This document shows positions 38,378 to 45,750 of a stretch of DNA of 51,833 nt, in pieces. Positions within the stretch are counted from its first letter, which is position 1; every line of letters begins with the position of its first letter. Position numbers and translations under genes: made by a program. This DNA is from a virus: positions 1-51,833 of the IMG/VR virus record IMGVR_UViG_3300013285_000003. The stretch is one strand, 5' to 3'. A model generated the notes under the pieces. It did no database searches, was not told the origin of the DNA, and was given only the letters and a program-made list of their open reading frames with translations.

Positions 38378-40520
38378 ATTCGGCCTCGTGTTGTTTGACT
38401 AGCATGGCGTGGGTCATCTCGTGGATGTCGCCGTTGTCTAGTGCGTGGTCAAATAATGAGCGCATGATATCGCCGCCGTCTTTAACGTGCTGTGAATCAA
38501 AGGTCTCATAGCGAGCACTGCCACCTGCAGGCTCTGGCGTCATACCACCAATTTGTGAGTGTACAGCGCCACCCTTAGCCTTAGTGATGCTTGGCTCATT
38601 AGGGTCGTAAGTACCACGGTTGCCAATGGCTGACTTCAATTGGCGCTCAGGCTCAAGCATGATGTACTCGTGCGGTGTACCAGTCTTGTGTGGATCAGCG
38701 AGGTGGATATAACCGTAACCTGCGTCCTTGACCTCATCTGCCCACTGCTTTGGCATGACCTCTGGAAACTCTTTGCTACCTTTGGCAAACGTCTGTTGCG
38801 CCCAGTCGAGCATTGCCTGATCGTCCAACATCAAAGGGTTCTTTGCGTTGCTGTAGACGGGCATTACGTTCGTGCCTTCTCTAAACTCACCATTACGGCT
38901 TTTGACGTTGTGCGCTGCAGGTTGATAAGTCGGATTGTCCGTCAACCAAGTTGCATGACCGCTAATTGTTGGGTCAACGCCACCAGCCCTAAACTGATCA
39001 AAATCTTTGGTGGTTATATGAAAAAGCTTTTTAGGGTCGCCAGATTCTGTTCGTATTGGGCTACCGCTTAGCCATCGTGCAAGGTTCTCCTCTGCATCAA
39101 GTTTGCTCAATGCACCAAAAGCTTTTTTAACGCCTCCTGCCTGCATATGCTCAACCTGACCGCCGTCTTTGCGTTGTAGGCCAGTCGTGCGCACGTCAGG
39201 CATGCCTTCTTTTTTGTACCAAGGTAGCAACGTACCTTCGCCCGTCTCAATCTGTTTGAGCACCTCGGCACGAATGTTGGCAGGGTTGGGTTGCTTGCCT
39301 TGTTGTTGCAGGGTGTAGGCGTATTGTTTCTCAAGCAGATCGAGTGCATCACCTCGAGGAGATCTGAGTCCAGTTAACTCGCCACCACCAAACCAGCGGC
39401 CTGCCTGAGCCATACCGCCCGGCAAACCCAACTCCTTAGCAATCCCAAGCAAGCCCTGCTCACCTGCGTTGTACTCCGTGTTGCCAAACCCACCTGCCTC
39501 ATTAAAGTACGGATGGTAACGGCTACCTTGCGACTGGCCTGCCGCCTCATGGACATCAAGCACCACAGACTTACCAAAGTCACCAGCCTTCTGGGTGCCG
39601 TAGGTTGGAATCTTATAGTTGGTCGGAATGTTTGCAAGGTTGTGCTCACGCAAGTCCACGTTGTTCTCAAGGACGTTCTGCACCCCCGTGCGGTGGATGG
39701 GCATCAATGGTAAGCCCATACCAAATTGCTTTTTGAACTCAGCCATCTGCTTAGCAACTGTTGCCTCGTCTAAGGGTAATCCCTGAGCGTTCATGTTGCG
39801 CAAGAACTGACCAACCGCCATCTCATTCATAATTGAGTTGCGTGCCGAGGCAGGTGCAAGACTATGTATCCAGCTATCAAACTTAGATGCAGGCATCCCA
39901 GCCTCTAGCACCGCCTGTTTAATTGGGTAGAGCGAGGCATAGAACGATTCGCCCCCAAGTGGCAGGCCACGCATGATCTGTTTCTTTATTAGCTCACGGT
40001 TCTCAGGGTCGTTGTATAGCTCCTCAACGTGCGAAATATTGGCACGAGTAGGAATGTCTCGAGTAAATGATGATTGCTCAACCCCGGGGAAACCCTCAAG
40101 GGCATTTTTAATCGACGATCGATCGAAGGCTTGCAGTTCAGGCTTAGGCGGTACCCATGGTTCAGTAGCTTGGTCAAGAAACTCATTGGCCTTACGCTTA
40201 CGCTCCTCTACCACTTCGAGCGTATTCCTTAACCTTGATGGGGCGCTCTCGCTATAAGATGCGTCAGCCAAGTCACCATAAGTCTTTTGTAAAGCTGGCT
40301 TATGGACACGTTCCCAGTCTAGCTTTTTGGTCGCTTGCGTTGTGGCTCTCTTCAACACTTCAGCCTCAGACATCTTTGGGTTAGCCCCAGAGATTTTGTC
40401 AGCCAGCCTACGCATTGTTGAGTTTAAAACCTCAGGGCTATAAGCCAACGGAGCCACCGCCTCTATCAGGTGCTCGGGCAGATCAAACACGTTCTTGATG
40501 ATTTTCTTAACGTCTGCCAT
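38370..40520 (-). CDS. Polyvalent-type protein with ADP-ribosyltransferase-like domain
   Basis: 716 residues. The first 490 are helical with no known enzyme motif. Residues about 495-647 resemble the ADP-ribosyltransferase domain of phage and plasmid polyvalent proteins: PKKLFHITTKDFDQF (His501, the H of the H-Y-E set), GHATWLTDNP (521-530, beside the second motif), VYSNAKNPLMLDD, and GYGYIHLADPHK followed by EYIMLEPERQLKSAIGNRGTY (Glu618 as candidate catalytic Glu). Such domains transfer ADP-ribose from NAD to proteins. If packaged it could act like T4 Alt. It lies between TerL and portal. Domain resemblance is good; activity and packaging are inference. Confidence 0.7.
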   Translation of the reverse strand: MADVKKIIKNVFDLPEHLIEAVAPLAYSPEVLNSTMRRLADKISGANPKMSEAEVLKRATTQATKKLDWERVHKPALQKTYGDLADASYSESAPSRLRNTLEVVEERKRKANEFLDQATEPWVPPKPELQAFDRSSIKNALEGFPGVEQSSFTRDIPTRANISHVEELYNDPENRELIKKQIMRGLPLGGESFYASLYPIKQAVLEAGMPASKFDSWIHSLAPASARNSIMNEMAVGQFLRNMNAQGLPLDEATVAKQMAEFKKQFGMGLPLMPIHRTGVQNVLENNVDLREHNLANIPTNYKIPTYGTQKAGDFGKSVVLDVHEAAGQSQGSRYHPYFNEAGGFGNTEYNAGEQGLLGIAKELGLPGGMAQAGRWFGGGELTGLRSPRGDALDLLEKQYAYTLQQQGKQPNPANIRAEVLKQIETGEGTLLPWYKKEGMPDVRTTGLQRKDGGQVEHMQAGGVKKAFGALSKLDAEENLARWLSGSPIRTESGDPKKLFHITTKDFDQFRAGGVDPTISGHATWLTDNPTYQPAAHNVKSRNGEFREGTNVMPVYSNAKNPLMLDDQAMLDWAQQTFAKGSKEFPEVMPKQWADEVKDAGYGYIHLADPHKTGTPHEYIMLEPERQLKSAIGNRGTYDPNEPSITKAKGGAVHSQIGGMTPEPAGGSARYETFDSQHVKDGGDIMRSLFDHALDNGDIHEMTHAMLVKQHEAEYG

Positions 40521-40523
40521 AGG

Positions 40524-41933
40524 TCACGCCGAGTAGGGGTTGGTACGCTTGGGTTTGACGTCAGCGTAGTCATCGTCATCATAACGTGGCTCAGGGTCAA
40601 TCTGCAAGAAACCCATATCTTTCAATAGCCTGATGGCCTGCGTGGTGCTATCCACATAGTCATCATGGGTGGAGTCAGGAAAACTACAGATCTGGCTCAA
40701 AAACCCCTCAGCCCAGTCTCGGACGTAACCCTTGCGCACGCTCGACTCGGGTAGCCAGACCCGACCTGTGGCGAAGATGGAGGCGGTGATCTGCAGGCGC
40801 TGCATCTTATCCGCCCGACCGGGGTTCCAACTCCGCACAGGCAGGTGGGCACGCTGCAGCTCCTGAATAAGCGAGATGCCTGCCGCCTTGTCCTCCACTA
40901 GTATCAGGTCAGGCCGCTTAGCCGTCTTGCCCTCACCATAGCTCACCTTGAACTCCTCAATTACCTTGGGCTTAAGGTCAGGGAAAGTCAAGTGCTCAGC
41001 CCAGCAGTCGATCAGTAGCACCGACATGGGGGCGTCTTGAGGCTTGAATACACCCCACGTTGTCATAGCAGTGGGATCGTTGTAGGTCTTCTCACTGAAT
41101 GCGCAGTCATAGCTTTGGATTATGAACTCGAAGTCAGGGAAGGGCTTGTCGGCAGGATAGAGCTTGAACATATCACGACTCACCACCTTGCCGTCTTCCA
41201 GATCCACGATCTGACCGAGCACCTCTTGTTCGTACAGCTTGCTGCCCTTGTATTGCTCAAGTTGGTTGCTGAACGTCGAGGCTAGGTTCTTAATATTGTC
41301 GTAGGTCGAGGCTCGATCAATGATGACGTCGTCACCCTCTCTACCCACCAGCTCAAGGATCAGATCCTTCGGTCGTGGCGTGGTGGTCACAATCACTCGA
41401 GGTCGGTCACCCAGACGCAAGCCCATCATCATCATATCCCACGCCTCGCCAGCGCCGAGGTATTGCATAGCTGCTAACTCGTCAGCCCAACAGAAGTGGA
41501 ACTGCGGACCACGCAGCCGCTCATACGAGTCACCCGAGATGCCTCTAATAGTAGAGCCGTTCACCAACGTGATCTGGTGATCCTGCTTGTTGTAGTCTTT
41601 GACCAGCTCCTTGGGTATGCAGGCCAGTAAGCCCGACGCTCCCTCGATGCAGGTATGCTTTAAATCGTTGCTGGTAGGGGCTAGGACGAGCGATCGGCTC
41701 TCAGGGTGTATCCATGCCCACCACCACAGCGCCTCGGCGGCACAGCGTGTTTTACCAGCCCCACGACCTGCTAACAGCATCCACACCGTCCAATCGGATT
41801 CCAGTGGGGGCGGAACCTGATGCTTGTGGGCGCCACCAATCCACTCGAGGTGGGCAAGTATGGCAATACGATCGTAGTCAGGCAGGCGCTCGTAGTCCTT
41901 CAGTAGATCGTCGTCGAGCAGCTCAGCCAGCAC
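40524..41933 (-). CDS. terL: Terminase large subunit
   Basis: 469 residues. Walker A is LAGRGAGKTRC (about 54-64), Walker B FHFCWADELAAM (145-156), then the coupling motif IVTTTPRPKD. The nuclease domain has YDCAF (Asp276), LVEDKAAG (about 345-352) and DSTHDDYVDS near the end. It translocates DNA into the procapsid and cuts it. It starts with GTG and overlaps the TerS gene by 11 nt. Headful versus cos packaging cannot be read from sequence alone. Confidence 0.95.
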   Translation of the reverse strand: MLAELLDDDLLKDYERLPDYDRIAILAHLEWIGGAHKHQVPPPLESDWTVWMLLAGRGAGKTRCAAEALWWWAWIHPESRSLVLAPTSNDLKHTCIEGASGLLACIPKELVKDYNKQDHQITLVNGSTIRGISGDSYERLRGPQFHFCWADELAAMQYLGAGEAWDMMMMGLRLGDRPRVIVTTTPRPKDLILELVGREGDDVIIDRASTYDNIKNLASTFSNQLEQYKGSKLYEQEVLGQIVDLEDGKVVSRDMFKLYPADKPFPDFEFIIQSYDCAFSEKTYNDPTAMTTWGVFKPQDAPMSVLLIDCWAEHLTFPDLKPKVIEEFKVSYGEGKTAKRPDLILVEDKAAGISLIQELQRAHLPVRSWNPGRADKMQRLQITASIFATGRVWLPESSVRKGYVRDWAEGFLSQICSFPDSTHDDYVDSTTQAIRLLKDMGFLQIDPEPRYDDDDYADVKPKRTNPYSA

Positions 41934-42432
41934 GAGTCTTTAACTCAAGGTTCTTAATGACTTCAGCCAAGCGAGTCGTTGAGATATCTGAGGTGGTGAT
42001 CGGCGCCCCTCCCTCTACACCTTCATGCGCTAGTCGCTCGCCGTACTTCTTAGGCCGCAACTTCATGGCAGTCCACTTGCGTGCGTCAATGCGTTGCTTT
42101 TGCCATGCGAGGTATGTCATATCAAGTGTGGTGCGACCCTTCTCATCAGTGTAGGAAGGTGGCTCCTCGTCCGCAATCTTGAGGATCTGGTCGGCATTGG
42201 TATCGGCCTGCTCTTCTCTTGCTCTCGTGTATTTCTCAAGAAAGTCAGGATGGCTAAATAACCATGAGTACACTGTCTGCTGACTAGGGAACTCATCCTC
42301 TCTACAGATTTGTGCGAGTGACTCACCATTACTTAGCCTTGCGCAAATAGTCTCTGCAATGGCGTCGGTGTACTTTGATGGCCTACCCATTGGGTTGCCA
42401 GTAGTTTTGCGTTTAGGTTTTGGCTCAGACAT
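41923..42432 (-). CDS. terS: Terminase small subunit
   Basis: 169 residues. GRPSKYTDAIAETICARLSN then GESLAQICREDEFPSQQTVY-SWL is the DNA-binding helix-turn-helix domain of this TerS type, followed by FLEKYTRAREEQADTNADQI and a central oligomerisation region. It recognises the packaging site and recruits TerL. GAGGG eight bases before the ATG. The RNA-rich kilobase upstream (42664-43664) may also contain the packaging site. Confidence 0.9.
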   Translation of the reverse strand: MSEPKPKRKTTGNPMGRPSKYTDAIAETICARLSNGESLAQICREDEFPSQQTVYSWLFSHPDFLEKYTRAREEQADTNADQILKIADEEPPSYTDEKGRTTLDMTYLAWQKQRIDARKWTAMKLRPKKYGERLAHEGVEGGAPITTSDISTTRLAEVIKNLELKTRAG

Positions 42433-42459
42433 GTTTTCAGCCCTCAGCTATTAGATAAG

Positions 42460-42663
42460 CTATTTTATCCCTAATCTACGATTCCATCTATCGGCAGCAT
42501 TTTGGGGACTGTCTTGCGACCACATTTGACAACCACATTCAAAATTAGGACATAGCACTCGCCAGTGTGTGTTTTTGCGCTGAGGTTCAAGCTTGGGTTT
42601 GTTGTCGCACAGGGGGCACGGCTTTAATCCTGCGGTAATTGCACTTAATTCTGCTGCTTTCAT
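42460..42663 (-). CDS. Lar-like restriction alleviation protein
   Basis: 67 residues from ATG 42663 with GGGAT upstream. LKPCPLCDNKPKLEPQRKN, WRVLCPNFECGCQMWSQDS and NAADRWNRR match the Lar family of small Zn-ribbon proteins, some of which reduce restriction by type I systems. Four cysteines in two pairs would bind zinc. The frame stays open upstream to a GTG at 42792, and that 43-residue extension (for example YNGHNRFEHKRKTIDILYGI) could be coding, but Lar proteins normally start just before the zinc motif. Confidence 0.75.
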   Translation of the reverse strand: MKAAELSAITAGLKPCPLCDNKPKLEPQRKNTHWRVLCPNFECGCQMWSQDSPQNAADRWNRRLGIK

Positions 42664-42934
42664 GTCATCCCTTATGAACCGTTGGTGGTGAATCCTGAAG
42701 TGAGCACAGCCTATACCGTAGAGAATGTCTATGGTTTTCCGCTTATGCTCAAAACGATTGTGTCCGTTGTATGGAGCCACCTTCGTTCGCACTGTCCAGA
42801 CTTCTACGCATTACTGCGCTACCGCCTCGGCTCTAGACTTTCGCCCACCGCCCCCGCTTTAGGCTTGCTCGTGTAACGGGGTTTTGTATTAGCCACCACT
42901 GACGTGCCGCATGGCGATCGTATTTGGATTCAAT
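42664..42934. other. 270-nt spacer with no confident gene
   Basis: No convincing coding frame, apart from a possible 5' extension of the Lar-like gene. On the minus strand CCCCG and CGGGG can pair around 42830-42885, and CGCA-GTAA-TGCG (near 42815) is a GNRA-capped hairpin. The stretch lies between the compact RNA gene and the terminase genes, a place where packaging sites are often found, but I see no recognisable cos or pac motif. Confidence 0.4.
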
Positions 42935-43055
42935 AAAAAAAACCGCTTTAATCCATGCCCCGAGGAAAAGCAGTCTTTATGGGACTGACCCCCTTGCGGG
43001 GCGGGACATAGATTAAAACGGTCTTTATTCATCGGTTTTCCAGTCCGACTACATA
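42935..43055 (-). ncRNA. Compact structured RNA with own promoter and U-tract
   Basis: On the minus strand two 20-nt arms (43021-43002 and 42962-42943) pair at all 20 positions, every non-Watson-Crick pair being G-U in that orientation. Inside are CCCC-GCAA-GGGG (a GNRA-capped hairpin) and CAGTC-CCATAAA-GACTG. Eight T residues (42942-42935) follow the closing stem directly, an intrinsic terminator. A promoter lies at 43090-43061. The transcript would be about 120 nt. A 47-codon frame overlaps it but lacks a ribosome site. No known RNA family was recognised. Confidence 0.65.
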
Positions 43056-43060
43056 CTGCT

Positions 43061-43090
43061 ATTTTATCAACATAAATCAACACAGGTCAA
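43061..43090 (-). promoter_or_regulatory. Promoter of the compact RNA
   Basis: TTGACC (43090-43085), 18 nt, TAAAAT (43066-43061): a good sigma70 promoter facing the structured RNA, with the expected start near 43054. The -35 box overlaps the TGA stop of the preceding gene, the same arrangement as the promoter at 433, suggesting reuse of this design. Confidence 0.7.
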
Positions 43091-43332
43091 GCGTCATCCT
43101 CATCTACAGAAAACCATTGCCAAAAAACAACAGGCGTTGACTCTCCGACATATGCGCCCTCGACGTTAAAGTCAATCCACTCATGCGCCTCATCCTCTGT
43201 CATGCCTGTCTGCATAAAGTGCTCAACCATCTTGTCGCCATCATACACGGCTCGCTCGACCTTCTTGCCATCTGGGTGTCAGACATCGCTGATACCCACC
43301 ATAGCGTCGTCTAATCCGTCAAAAAAAATCAT
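43087..43332 (-). pseudogene. Small phage protein gene with an in-frame TGA
   Basis: Starts at ATG 43332 with GGAGG at the right distance and reads MIFFDGLDDAMVGISDV, then TGA (43281-43279), then continues in the same frame as HPDGKKVERAVYDGDKMVEH through EWIDFNVEGAYVGESTP to TGA 43087. The 82-codon frame matches an uncharacterised phage family (FFDGLD-, -AVYD, -FNVEGAYVGE-TP). The TGA sits where a Trp (TGG) would fit. It is either a nonsense mutation, a read or assembly difference, or a leaky stop (TGA followed by C is a weak context). Other genes use TGA as stop, so the code is not altered. Confidence 0.75.
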
Positions 43333-43339
43333 ATGTCCT

Positions 43340-43664
43340 CCGAGTTAAGTGGTGGCGAGCTACTAGCTGCAGTGCAGGGAGGCGCATACGACCATACCAC
43401 TGATACCACCATCCGCTTTCGCAGACCAACACGGCTAGGCGCTACCTTTTCGCATTGATTTGTGGGTAGCCATGTCATACCCCTTTGGACTCAGATCAAT
43501 GCTGCTCGTCAGCCAATAACGCCTATGCGTGTTAATCCTCGTCTTTCCGAAGCGTCAGCCCCTAAAGCTAGGGCATTTGGTAGCTCGGCTGGTCGTGTGC
43601 CCTTACCTTGCTACCTTCGGTTGCTAACACCGCAAACCGATTCGGTTACAGCACAAAACCGATT
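43340..43664 (-). ncRNA. Candidate large structured RNA (about 325 nt)
   Basis: No coding frame is supported here, but the minus strand is full of pairing. Tandem hairpins share one stem (TCGGTT/AACCGA: 43662-43657 with 43647-43642, and 43640-43635 with 43622-43617). GGTAGC/GCTACC and AGGGCA/TGCCCT interleave as an H-type pseudoknot (43615-43570). A long helix joins 43537-43528 with 43433-43424 and 43525-43520 with 43441-43436, enclosing GCATTGAT/ATCAATGC-type arms and GGGTA/TACCC. GGTGG/CCACC closes a three-arm domain (43410-43351). Non-Watson-Crick pairs in the long helix are G-U only on the minus strand. It may be a free RNA or a leader of the next gene. Confidence 0.55.
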
Positions 43665-43744
43665 CAGATAAAACATAAGAATACAAAACACACTGCAAGG
43701 CCGACAAACCCTGCGGCCTCAGACCAGAGATTATATTCTCGCAT
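43664..43744 (-). CDS. 26-residue membrane peptide
   Basis: Starts three bases past the previous stop with GAGG eight bases upstream. The sequence MREYNLWSEAAGFVGLAVCF ends in more hydrophobic residues (VFLCFI), giving one membrane span. Composition and ribosome site support translation; function unknown. Its stop codon borders the structured RNA region. Confidence 0.6.
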   Translation of the reverse strand: MREYNLWSEAAGFVGLAVCFVFLCFI

Positions 43745-43746
43745 GA

Positions 43747-43977
43747 TTAAACCCTCACAGCAATGGCGTGTTCAATGTCTGAAATGATTTGAGCATTCAA
43801 CTTGCGAGTAAGCCAAGGTGCGGCGTTACCACTGCGATCGAGCACCTCAAACTCGCACTCAAAATGGTCTTGTGCATCCCAATCGCTCGGAGCACTACGG
43901 CCTTGGCCTCTGTGCCACTTGGCGCCGATTACGTCAATGATGCAGGGTATGCCTGCGACACGGTGATTAAATTGCAT
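43747..43977 (-). CDS. Conserved early phage protein
   Basis: 76 residues from ATG 43977, 10 nt after the preceding stop; the longer frame to 44172 is the shadow of the upstream gene. GIPCIIDVIGAKWHRGQGRS and DHFECEFEVLDRSGNAAPWL form a compact beta pattern found in a small family of phage early proteins of unknown role. Expressed from the promoter at 44402 with its upstream neighbour. Confidence 0.75.
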   Translation of the reverse strand: MQFNHRVAGIPCIIDVIGAKWHRGQGRSAPSDWDAQDHFECEFEVLDRSGNAAPWLTRKLNAQIISDIEHAIAVRV

Positions 43978-43987
43978 GACAGGTCTT

Positions 43988-44332
43988 CTAGTTGTTGTAT
44001 TGATGGAATTCAGTCTTGATCCAGTCAGCGCACTGTGCAGCGGTGCCAACCAAACCGCATTGAGGGCTAAACAGTGATTTGCAGCGCTCGATGACAATGT
44101 ACTTGTCCTGATAACTAGACCACTGAATCTGGAAGCGTGCATCACGACGAGTAACTGTGTGGGTACCACCAAGGTCTGACAGGTCTAGCTCCTGACCTTC
44201 AGCGAGCGCTTCAATGGCCTCGAGGTCTTTCGCCTCGTAGCCGTTATCCTCAGAAAAAAAATCCAGCGCCACCAGTTTGCTCTCGGCTGGCTCGTAACCG
44301 TCGCTCCAAACTACTAAAAATTGTTTGTTCAT
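43988..44332 (-). CDS. Hypothetical early protein
   Basis: 114 residues from ATG 44332 with AGAAAGGG before it. An apparent extension to 44389 (beginning MFKLILNH) is the promoter sequence read as codons. The chain is acidic (EAKDLEAIEALAEGQELDLS) with WSSYQDKYIVIERCKSLF late. No family was recognised. It is first behind one of the four hairpin-leader promoters, so probably strongly expressed early. Confidence 0.75.
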   Translation of the reverse strand: MNKQFLVVWSDGYEPAESKLVALDFFSEDNGYEAKDLEAIEALAEGQELDLSDLGGTHTVTRRDARFQIQWSSYQDKYIVIERCKSLFSPQCGLVGTAAQCADWIKTEFHQYNN

Positions 44333-44352
44333 TTTTATTCCCTTTCTCTGTC

Positions 44353-44402
44353 CGATCAATTGACCGTGATTTAATATTAACTTAAACAAATGAATCGTGC
44401 AA
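44353..44402 (-). promoter_or_regulatory. Promoter with 5' hairpin leader, copy 1
   Basis: TTGCAC (44402-44397), 17 nt, TAATAT (44379-44374), then seven nt, then the hairpin CGGTCAATTGATCG (44366-44353), then GGACAGAGAAAGGG and the start codon. The hairpin would lie at the very 5' end of the transcript. Three other modules share this geometry (45639, 46787, 47125). Confidence 0.85.
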
Positions 44403-44420
44403 GGGGGTGATTAGCCCCCT
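44402..44420. terminator. G5/C5 hairpin between gene and next promoter
   Basis: AGGGGG-TGATTAG-CCCCCT is a strong hairpin abutting the TTGCAC box of the next promoter, just after the stop of the 396-residue gene. T residues follow only on the plus-strand side (GTTGTTTTATT), so leftward termination may be weak. A near copy is at 46835-46850. Confidence 0.55.
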
Positions 44421-44426
44421 GTTGTT

Positions 44427-45617
44427 TTATTGCACCTTGCAGCGTGTTAGCACGGTTTGCTTGCGACCATCACGGTCGTTCTGTGCCTTGACTGTGCCCT
44501 TGAGCGTAACGGTCTCGCCTACTTCTAAAACGTTGTTGGATGCAAACCAGACCAAACTATTGCCTGCAGCGTCAGCCAGCACGAACAAGAAGGTAGTGCC
44601 GTAGTCAGTCTCAAAGCTGTTGCGCTTGAGCACGGTAACCTCAACCAGCAGCTTATCGCCTACATTGCCGACATACTCGTTTGACTTCACAACAACGCTG
44701 CGTGCGGCCTGATCTTCTGTGGCACGAGCGTGCGCTGCAATGATCGATACGACATAACCAACGTAGCGAGCCGTTATAACGTCCGTGGCGAGCAAACTGC
44801 GCACGTTGTGGGCGTAGCTACCATTGTCGCCAGCAAAGTGCTCCAGCGCCCATTTAACAAGTTCCTGAGCCTGTTCCTGCAGGGCTGCAGCCTCAGCGTA
44901 GATCTGACGACGAGCCTCGATCTCTGCGTCTGTAGGCTGGATTGGTGGGGCAAACAGAAAGCCACGCACCTCGTTGCCTGTCGTCAGCAATGATGCCTGA
45001 CCGCCTGATTTCTCAGCGTAAGCCTCGGCCTGCTTAGTGCCGACGTAGCCAAAGCGCTTGGTAAAGGCCAAACCTAAAGCCACTGCGAAGTCGACAGGCA
45101 CCACGTTCTCGCCACGCAAACCATAGCCACCCTCTTCGTCGCCAAACGAGCCGATCGACCAGAACCAGTCAATATTCTTGGTGGGGTCAACGCCAAAGAA
45201 GTCCTTCAAGCACTGGCGACCAACGAGTTTATAGCCCTCGTCGTCTTTGAACAGGAAGGTTTGCTTACGAAAGCGTGAGGTGCTGCAGTGGTCACAACGT
45301 GAGGCCACGGTGAAGTATTCATCAGGCACAACCTGATCAGGCACTGTATTAATGATTGGGTCAAAGCCGACAGTGTGGTCGAGCGTAGCAACGAAAGTGT
45401 AGGCACCGAACTTCAGTGGCTCGTAGCTCAACACGATGCGCAAGAATTTCTCGTGCTGGTCTTCGCCGAGGTTGTTCTTGGTAGTCTTGACGAAAGGGGT
45501 GGTAGACTCGATTACCACTGGCGCCACGCCCAGAGCTGCGGCCTTCTTGTTAGCCTTAGCAATCTTGGACTGAACCAAGTCCAAAAAGCTGGGGGAGATT
45601 TCGATAGTCTTTTGCAT
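44427..45617 (-). CDS. Early protein with Zn-binding site and OB-like C-terminus
   Basis: 396 residues. A CxxC pair (RCDHCSTSRFRKQTFLF) followed by YKLVGRQCLKDFFG forms a possible Zn site at about 107-142. The C-terminal 100 residues (VGDKLLVEVTVLKR, YGTTFLFVLADAAGNSLVWF, VGETVTLKGTVKAQNDRDGR) look like an OB fold, suggesting nucleic-acid binding. It has its own promoter (45691) and leader hairpin. I recall related proteins in other phages without known function. Confidence 0.75.
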   Translation of the reverse strand: MQKTIEISPSFLDLVQSKIAKANKKAAALGVAPVVIESTTPFVKTTKNNLGEDQHEKFLRIVLSYEPLKFGAYTFVATLDHTVGFDPIINTVPDQVVPDEYFTVASRCDHCSTSRFRKQTFLFKDDEGYKLVGRQCLKDFFGVDPTKNIDWFWSIGSFGDEEGGYGLRGENVVPVDFAVALGLAFTKRFGYVGTKQAEAYAEKSGGQASLLTTGNEVRGFLFAPPIQPTDAEIEARRQIYAEAAALQEQAQELVKWALEHFAGDNGSYAHNVRSLLATDVITARYVGYVVSIIAAHARATEDQAARSVVVKSNEYVGNVGDKLLVEVTVLKRNSFETDYGTTFLFVLADAAGNSLVWFASNNVLEVGETVTLKGTVKAQNDRDGRKQTVLTRCKVQ

Positions 45618-45638
45618 GATGTTTTCCTGTTCTCTGTC

Positions 45639-45691
45639 CTGAGTAACGTCTCAGTGATTTAATATTAACTTAAATTGTCTAGTCTCGTCAA
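45639..45691 (-). promoter_or_regulatory. Promoter with 5' hairpin leader, copy 2
   Basis: TTGACG (45691-45686), 18 nt, TAATAT (45667-45662), seven nt, then CTGAG-ACGTTA-CTCAG (45654-45639), then GGACAGAGAACAGG before the start. The core GTTAATATTAAATCAC is identical to copies 1 and 3, but the stem sequence is different while pairing is kept. Confidence 0.85.
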
Positions 45692-45723
45692 ATTATTTTG
45701 TAGGGGGTTTCCCTAAGTGTTGT

Positions 45724-45743
45724 AAAAAAGCCCCCGAAGGGGC
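45724..45743 (-). terminator. Rho-independent terminator
   Basis: GCCCC-TTC-GGGGGC followed by six T residues on the minus strand, 8 nt after the stop of the 108-residue gene at 45751. It separates that transcript from promoter copy 2 just downstream. Confidence 0.85.
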
Positions 45744-45750
45744 GGTTGGT

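Noticed and set aside
42889-43083. 64-codon minus-strand frame over the compact RNA
   Set aside because: There is no ribosome site, and the sequence is explained by a 20-bp RNA stem with G-U wobbles, a promoter and a U8 terminator.
43279-43281. Selenocysteine codon at the in-frame TGA
   Set aside because: No SECIS-like hairpin follows immediately, and Trp fits the family better; a mutation or leaky stop is simpler.
43420-43540. Hammerhead-ribozyme-like core: CUGACGA, then a stem, then GAAA on the minus strand
   Set aside because: Three unpaired bases separate CUGACGA from the stem, and I found no proper NUH cleavage site with matching stems I and III, so it is probably coincidental within the larger fold.
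43462-43671. Plus-strand frame opposite the structured RNA
   Set aside because: No ribosome site, no recognisable protein pattern, and no other plus-strand gene in this half of the map.
44333-44389. N-terminal extension beginning MFKLILNH, also present at 46766-46822
   Set aside because: It is the repeated promoter core read as codons. Both genes have good ribosome sites at the downstream ATGs (44332 and 46765).
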